Positions 59,353 to 64,000 of a stretch of DNA of 64,000 bases are shown here, one piece after another. Positions within the stretch are counted from its first letter, which is position 1. Each line of letters starts with the position of its first letter. Position numbers and translations under genes: made by a program. The DNA comes from Micromonospora purpureochromogenes (GTDB lineage Bacteria; Actinomycetota; Actinomycetes; Mycobacteriales; Micromonosporaceae): the NCBI RefSeq assembly GCF_900091515.1, contig NZ_LT607410.1, positions 1,736,001-1,800,000 on the forward strand. Reading direction: 5' to 3'. A model generated the notes under the pieces. That model was not told the DNA's origin and searched no databases. It saw only the letters and a list, made by a program, of their open reading frames with translations.

Positions 59353-61470
59353 ATGATCCGGGCCCATCTCGACAAGTTGTTCACCGTGGTGATCGCCGGC
59401 GTGCTCGCCGGGCTGGTGCTGGCGGCGGCGGCCCTCCCGGTCGCCCTGGTGCTCGGGCTGGGCTTCGGCGCGCTCTCCGCGCCCTACTCCGAACTGCCGT
59501 CCAGCCTGCGCACCCCACCCACCGCGCAGCGGTCGAACCTGTACGCCAACGACGGCCGCACCCTGATCACCTCGTTCTACACCGAGGACCGCGTCGAGGT
59601 GCCGCTGGACAAGGTGGCGCCGGTGATGCGCCAGGCCATCGTGGCCGCCGAGGACACCCGCTTCTACCAGCACCGGGGCGTCGACCTGCGCGGCGTGGTC
59701 CGGGCCTTCGCCGTCAACCGGCGCGACGGCACGACCCGGCAGGGCGCCTCCACGCTGACCATGCAGTACGTGCGTAACGTGCTGGCCAGCGATCCCCGGC
59801 TGACCCGGGAGCAGCGCACCGCGGCCACCGAGATCAGCGCCGCGCGCAAGCTGCGGGAGATGCGGTACGCCCTGTCGCTGGAGCGCGGGCTGGACAAGGA
59901 CGAGATCCTCCGGCGCTACCTCAACATCGCCTACTTCGGCGCCGGGGCGTACGGCATCGCGGCCGCCAGCAAGCGCTACTTCTCCACCTCGCCGGCGAAC
60001 CTCACGCTGCCCCAGGCGGCCCTGCTCGCCGGTCTGGTCCGCTCGCCGGACACCGACGACCCGATCAACGGCGACGCCGACGCGGCGCTGAGCCGCAAGG
60101 CGTACGTGCTGGACCGGCTCGTCGACGCGGGGCAGGCGTCGGCGGCCGAGGCGGCGCAGGCGAAGGCCGCCCCGTTGGCACTTCGCCCCAGCGAGACCCC
60201 GAACGACTGCACCGCCGTGTCCGGGGAGCAGAGCGACTGGGGCTTCTTCTGCGACTGGTTCACCCAGTGGTGGAGCGCCCAGCCGGCCTTCGGCGCGTCC
60301 GCCGCCGAGCGGCAGGACACCCTGCGCCGGGGTGGCTTCCGGATCGTCTCGTCGCTGGACCCGGCCGTGCAGCGGGCCACCCTGCGGCAGGTGCTGGACA
60401 TCTACCCCGTCACCGACCGGCGGGCCGTGCCGACCGCGGTGGTCCAGCCCGGCACCGGTCGGGTGCTGGCGATGGCGGTGAACCGGAACTACAGCGTGGC
60501 CGACAACCCGGGCGGCGGGAAGAACTACCCGAACACCGTCAACCAGCTCGTCGCCGGTGGCGGCGGCATCGAGGGCTACCAGGGCGGCTCGACCTTCAAG
60601 CTCTTCACCATGCTGGCCGCCCTGGAGTCCGGGCTGCCGCTGGACACCGGTTTCGACGCCCCGACCCGGATCGTCACCCGGTTCCCGGTCGACGGGGGGC
60701 GGGCCAGCTGCGGCGGCAAGTGGTGCCCGGCCAACGCCACGCCGGACTGGATGGACGGGCGGCACACCATGTGGACCGCCTTCGGCCGCTCGGTGAACAC
60801 CTACTTCGCCTGGCTGATCGAGCGGGTCGGCGCGGACCGGGTGGTGGAGATGGCCGAGCGGCTGGGCATCCGGTTCCGGGCCGAGGACGACGCCCGGCTG
60901 GCCCGCTCCGGCGCGCGGAACTGGGGCTCGTTCACCCTCGGGGTCTCCTCGACCACCCCGCTCGACCTGGCCAACGCGTACGCCACGGTCGCCGCCGAGG
61001 GGACCTGGTGCGCGCCGCTGCCGGTGGTGTCGATCACCGACAGCGCCGGGCACGAGGTGGCCGCCGGCCGCCCGGACTGCCGGCAGGTGGTCGACACCGA
61101 CGTGGCCCGGGCGGCGGTGGACGCGGCCCGCTGCCCGGTCGGCGACCAGACCATGTACCACCGTTGCGACGGCGGCACCGCGGAGCGGCTCCGGCCGCTG
61201 CTGGGCCGCCCGGTGGCCGGCAAGACCGGCAGCTCCGAGGGGTACGAGAGCGAGTCGGTGGTCGCGTTCACCCCGCAGCTCGCGATCGCCTCGATGGCGG
61301 CGAACCCGGACGACCCGCGGGACGCGGTCGGCCAGGCGGTGCAGGCCCGGATGGTGGACGGGGTGGGCCGGGTGCTCCTCACCGCGCTGAAGGACCAGCC
61401 CGTCCGCGACTTCGTCCCGCCCAGCGCGGCGGTCACCTACCGCCAGACCGGTCCCCGCGACGGCAACTGA
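59353..61470 (+). CDS. bifunctional class A penicillin-binding protein
   Basis: This 705-residue peptidoglycan synthase has one N-terminal membrane anchor (TVVIAGVLAGLVLAAAALPVALVLGL). The GT51 glycosyltransferase (about 80-250) has IVAAEDTRFYQHRGVD (catalytic Glu100), RQGASTLTMQYVRN and RRYLNIAYFGAGAYGIAAAS. The transpeptidase (about 345-690) has STFK with Ser413 and Lys416, SVN at 480-482 and KTGSS with Lys624. All motifs are intact, so it should polymerise and cross-link. No PASTA domains follow. The ATG has GGGGAG upstream. Confidence 0.94.
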   Translation: MIRAHLDKLFTVVIAGVLAGLVLAAAALPVALVLGLGFGALSAPYSELPSSLRTPPTAQRSNLYANDGRTLITSFYTEDRVEVPLDKVAPVMRQAIVAAEDTRFYQHRGVDLRGVVRAFAVNRRDGTTRQGASTLTMQYVRNVLASDPRLTREQRTAATEISAARKLREMRYALSLERGLDKDEILRRYLNIAYFGAGAYGIAAASKRYFSTSPANLTLPQAALLAGLVRSPDTDDPINGDADAALSRKAYVLDRLVDAGQASAAEAAQAKAAPLALRPSETPNDCTAVSGEQSDWGFFCDWFTQWWSAQPAFGASAAERQDTLRRGGFRIVSSLDPAVQRATLRQVLDIYPVTDRRAVPTAVVQPGTGRVLAMAVNRNYSVADNPGGGKNYPNTVNQLVAGGGGIEGYQGGSTFKLFTMLAALESGLPLDTGFDAPTRIVTRFPVDGGRASCGGKWCPANATPDWMDGRHTMWTAFGRSVNTYFAWLIERVGADRVVEMAERLGIRFRAEDDARLARSGARNWGSFTLGVSSTTPLDLANAYATVAAEGTWCAPLPVVSITDSAGHEVAAGRPDCRQVVDTDVARAAVDAARCPVGDQTMYHRCDGGTAERLRPLLGRPVAGKTGSSEGYESESVVAFTPQLAIASMAANPDDPRDAVGQAVQARMVDGVGRVLLTALKDQPVRDFVPPSAAVTYRQTGPRDGN

Positions 61471-61531
61471 CCCGGCCGATCCGGCTGCTGGCCGGCACGA
61501 CCCGCGTGAAGACGACCCGCCCCGGAGCCGG

Positions 61532-62998
61532 TCAGCCGGTGGCGTGCTCGGCGCCCCGGGCGATGTTGCGGGCCATGCCGCCGAAGACGATGGCGTGGAA
61601 GGGGGCGACCGAGCCCCAGTAGGCGTGCCCGGCCAGGCCGCGGGGGAGGAAGACGGCCCGCTGCACGTACCGGCTGCGGCCGTCGGTGGTGGACTCGACG
61701 CGCATCTCCAGCCAGGCCCGGCCGGGCAGCCGCATCTCGGCGCGCAACCGCAGCAGCTCGCCCGGAACGATCTCCTCGACCCGCCAGAAGTCCAGCGCCT
61801 CGCCGACCTGCAGCCGGTGCGGGTCCCGCCGGCCCCGGCGCAGCCCGACCCCGCCGATCAGCCGGTCCAGCCAGCCCCGCACGGACCAGGCCAGCGGGAA
61901 CGAGTACCAGCCGTGCTCGCCGCCGACCCCCTCGATCACCCGCCACAGCGCGCTGGTCGGGGCGTTGACGTCGCGTTGCCGGATGTCGGTGTAGACCGTG
62001 CCGCCGGACCACTTCGGGTCGCTGGGCAGCGGCTCGGCCGGCGCGTCCGGGCCGCTCGCGGTGGACCAGCGGGTCTCCACCTCGGCGTCGCGCACCTTGG
62101 CCAGCGCCAGCGCCACGGCCTCGTCGAAGCCGGTCAGCCCGCCCGGCGGGTCGGGGATGAACCGGGCGATGTCGTGCTCGTGCGCCACCGCCTCGTGGAC
62201 CAGGCTCTCCACCAGCGGCCGGGCGATCTTGTTGGGCACCGGGGTGACCAGCCCGACCCAGTACGAGGAGAGCGACGGCGTCAGCGCCCGCACCCGCAGG
62301 ATCACCCGGCGGCGCAGCCCGGCCACCCGGGCGTACCGCTGCATCATCTGCTCGAAGGTGAGCACGTCCGGGCCGGCGATGTCGAAGGCCCGGTCCACCT
62401 CGGGCGGCAGCGTCGCGCCGGCGACCAGGTAGCGCAGCACGTCGCGGACGGCGATCGGCTGGATCCGGTTGCGCACCCAGCGCGGGGTGACCATCCCCGG
62501 CAACCGCTCGGTGAGGTAGCGCAGCATCTCGAACGAGGCCGAGCCGGACCCGATGATCACGGCGGCCCGCAGCACCACCGTCGGCACGCCGCTGGCCAGC
62601 AGGATCCGCGCCACCTCCGCCCGGGAGCGCAGGTGCGGCGAGGGGACGGCGCCGTCCTGCTTCGGCTCCGGGCCGCCCAGGTAGACGATCCGGCGTACGC
62701 CGGACCGGGCGGCCGCCGCGGCGAAGTGGGTGGCCGCCTCCCGGTCGGCCGCCTCGAAGCCGGCCTGCCCGAGCGAGTGCACCAGGTAGTACGCGACGTC
62801 GACGCCCTCGAACGCGGCGGGCAGCGTCGCCGGCCGGCGCAGGTCGCCCTCGACCACCTCGGCCCGCGCCGCCCAGGGCACGTCGCGCAGCCGCCCGGCC
62901 TTGCGCGCGAGGCAGCGCACCTCGTACCCCTCGGCGAGCAGTCGGGGCGCGAGCCGTCCGCCGATGTAACCCGTGGCTCCGGTGACCAGGCATCTCAC
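61532..62998 (-). CDS. SDR-family NAD(P)-binding protein with DUF2867 domain
   Basis: This 488-residue protein is an extended/atypical SDR (NmrA/YbjT-like) N-terminal domain fused to DUF2867. The cofactor motif [19 protein letters not shown] starts at residue 3; [12 protein letters not shown] and AYYLVHSLG are typical of this group. The C-terminal part (about 320-480) is a DUF2867 domain ([50 protein letters not shown]). Such proteins are common in actinobacteria and of unknown role, possibly lipid or quinone related. The GTG at 62998 is 35 bp from the divergent glyA start. Confidence 0.87.
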   Translation of the reverse strand: MRCLVTGATGYIGGRLAPRLLAEGYEVRCLARKAGRLRDVPWAARAEVVEGDLRRPATLPAAFEGVDVAYYLVHSLGQAGFEAADREAATHFAAAAARSGVRRIVYLGGPEPKQDGAVPSPHLRSRAEVARILLASGVPTVVLRAAVIIGSGSASFEMLRYLTERLPGMVTPRWVRNRIQPIAVRDVLRYLVAGATLPPEVDRAFDIAGPDVLTFEQMMQRYARVAGLRRRVILRVRALTPSLSSYWVGLVTPVPNKIARPLVESLVHEAVAHEHDIARFIPDPPGGLTGFDEAVALALAKVRDAEVETRWSTASGPDAPAEPLPSDPKWSGGTVYTDIRQRDVNAPTSALWRVIEGVGGEHGWYSFPLAWSVRGWLDRLIGGVGLRRGRRDPHRLQVGEALDFWRVEEIVPGELLRLRAEMRLPGRAWLEMRVESTTDGRSRYVQRAVFLPRGLAGHAYWGSVAPFHAIVFGGMARNIARGAEHATG

Positions 62999-63019
62999 GG
63001 TTTCCAGTGTGCGGCCCCA

Positions 63020-63033
63020 TAGACTCCTTCGCT
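63020..63033 (+). promoter_or_regulatory. leaderless -10 element of glyA
   Basis: TAGACT (63020-63025) ends 8 bases before the GTG of glyA, with no ribosome site between. It sits in the 35-bp gap shared with the divergent SDR-DUF2867 gene. Confidence 0.5.
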
Positions 63034-64000
63034 GTGGAGAACGCGAGCAACACCTTCTGGGGGCCGGACTTCCAGCAGCTCAGTACCGTCGACCCGGAGA
63101 TCGCCGGGGTGGTGCTGGGGGAACTGGAACGGCTCCGCGGCGGCCTGCAACTGATCGCCAGCGAGAACCTCACCTCCCCGGCGGTGCTCGCGGCGCTCGG
63201 CTCGACGCTGACCAACAAGTACGCCGAGGGCTACCCGGGCCGGCGCTACTACGGCGGCTGCGGCGAGGTCGACCGGGCCGAGGAGATCGGCATCGCCCGG
63301 GCCAAGGAGCTCTTCGACGCCGAGCACGCCAACCTCCAGCCGCACTCCGGGGCCAGCGCCAACCTCGCCGCGTACGCCGCCCTGGTGCAGCCCGGCGACA
63401 CGGTGCTGGCGATGGACCTGCCGCACGGCGGGCACCTCACCCACGGCAGCCGGGTGAACTTCTCCGGCAAGTGGTTCCATCCCGTCGGCTACACGGTCCG
63501 GCCGGACACCGAGCTGATCGACTACGACGAGGTCCGCGACCTCGCCCTGGCGCACCGGCCCAAACTGATCATCTGTGGCGCGACCGCCTATCCCCGGCTG
63601 ATCGACTTCGCCCGGTTCCGGGAGATCGCGGACGAGGTCGGCGCGTACCTGATGGTGGACGCCGCGCACTTCATCGGGTTGGTCGCCGGCCGGGCCATCC
63701 CGTCGCCGGTGCCGTACGCCGACGTCGTCTGCTTCACCACCCACAAGGTGCTGCGCGGCCCGCGCGGCGGCATGATCCTCTGCCGGGAGTCACTGGCCGC
63801 CCGGATCGACAAGGCGGTCTTCCCGTTCACCCAGGGCGGCCCGCTGATGCACGCCGTCGCGGCCAAGGCGGTCGCGCTGCGCGAGGCCGCACAGCCCGAG
63901 TTCCGGGCGTACGCCGGGCAGGTGGTGCAGAACGCCCAGGCGCTCGCCGCCGGGCTGGCCGCCGAGGGGATGCGCCCGGTCTCCGGCGGCACCGACACCC
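63034..64000 (+). CDS. glyA: serine hydroxymethyltransferase, 5' part
   Basis: The gene runs off the window; 322 codons are present. It converts serine and tetrahydrofolate to glycine and 5,10-methylene-tetrahydrofolate. [38 protein letters not shown] is the N-terminal signature, [19 protein letters not shown] follows, HGGHLTHG is conserved, and the PLP lysine is Lys238 in [14 protein letters not shown]. The usual TTTTHK reads CFTTHK here. The start is the GTG behind the leaderless promoter. It could be one of two SHMT copies in the genome; this cannot be told from the window. Confidence 0.95.
   Translation, partial: MENASNTFWGPDFQQLSTVDPEIAGVVLGELERLRGGLQLIASENLTSPAVLAALGSTLTNKYAEGYPGRRYYGGCGEVDRAEEIGIARAKELFDAEHANLQPHSGASANLAAYAALVQPGDTVLAMDLPHGGHLTHGSRVNFSGKWFHPVGYTVRPDTELIDYDEVRDLALAHRPKLIICGATAYPRLIDFARFREIADEVGAYLMVDAAHFIGLVAGRAIPSPVPYADVVCFTTHKVLRGPRGGMILCRESLAARIDKAVFPFTQGGPLMHAVAAKAVALREAAQPEFRAYAGQVVQNAQALAAGLAAEGMRPVSGGTDT

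Overview
The window is a chromosomal stretch of a very high-G+C actinobacterium. The evidence points to Micromonospora or a close relative in the Micromonosporaceae: many GTG starts, near-total G/C at third codon positions, CBM2-tagged secreted chitinases, a Rho factor with a long Arg/Glu/Gly-rich insertion, and a conserved argS-lysA-hom-thrC ... thrB-rho ... rpmE-prfA-prmC-glyA backbone. The genus is my inference from gene content, not a database result. I saw no phage, plasmid origin or CRISPR array.

Left part (1-13 kb). After the tail of a YidC-type insertase come three secreted cell-wall hydrolases: a GH16 glucanase behind a LacI-type palindrome and two CBM2-GH18 chitinases. A DedA protein, a DUF1349 protein, a GH13 sugar enzyme, a FabG-like reductase, two small membrane proteins and a Gfo/Idh dehydrogenase follow. 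A 717-bp gap carries a 22-bp-armed palindrome, eight copies of CCCGTAG and a candidate attenuator, and leads into an Erm-type 23S rRNA methyltransferase. Erm overlaps a DUF2795 gene tail to tail and is followed by an erythromycin-esterase-family gene.

Regulator-rich part (14-31 kb). TetR-MMPL, PadR/FAD monooxygenase, HxlR/MFS and MocR/PEP-mutase-like pairs lie side by side, each next to a candidate operator or divergent promoter. This looks like a cluster of small-molecule response modules. A stand-alone LigD polymerase domain and a methyltransferase follow. Next is a multiple-monosaccharide ABC operon (gguA-gguB-chvE) with a ROK regulator as its last gene, then tRNA-Arg(CCG), a decayed or domesticated IS630-like gene and a DUF305-DUF3105 pair.

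Backbone (33-64 kb). argS, lysA, hom and thrC are read in one direction. An RND transporter, a polysaccharide deacetylase, an MFS gene and a membrane protein separate them from thrB and rho. Then come a large secreted NAGPA-like/metallophosphoesterase fusion, a T4-Pnkp-like kinase-phosphatase, rpmE, prfA, a GGDEF protein, prmC, a threonylcarbamoyl-AMP synthase, a low-molecular-weight phosphatase, a class A penicillin-binding protein, an SDR-DUF2867 protein and the start of glyA.

The most distinctive non-coding signal is a set of long intergenic palindromes. Two 54-bp elements of identical architecture lie about 46 kb apart, both between convergent genes. Two others share a GATCATGAAGTTGT core. 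Two further unrelated large palindromes are present once each.
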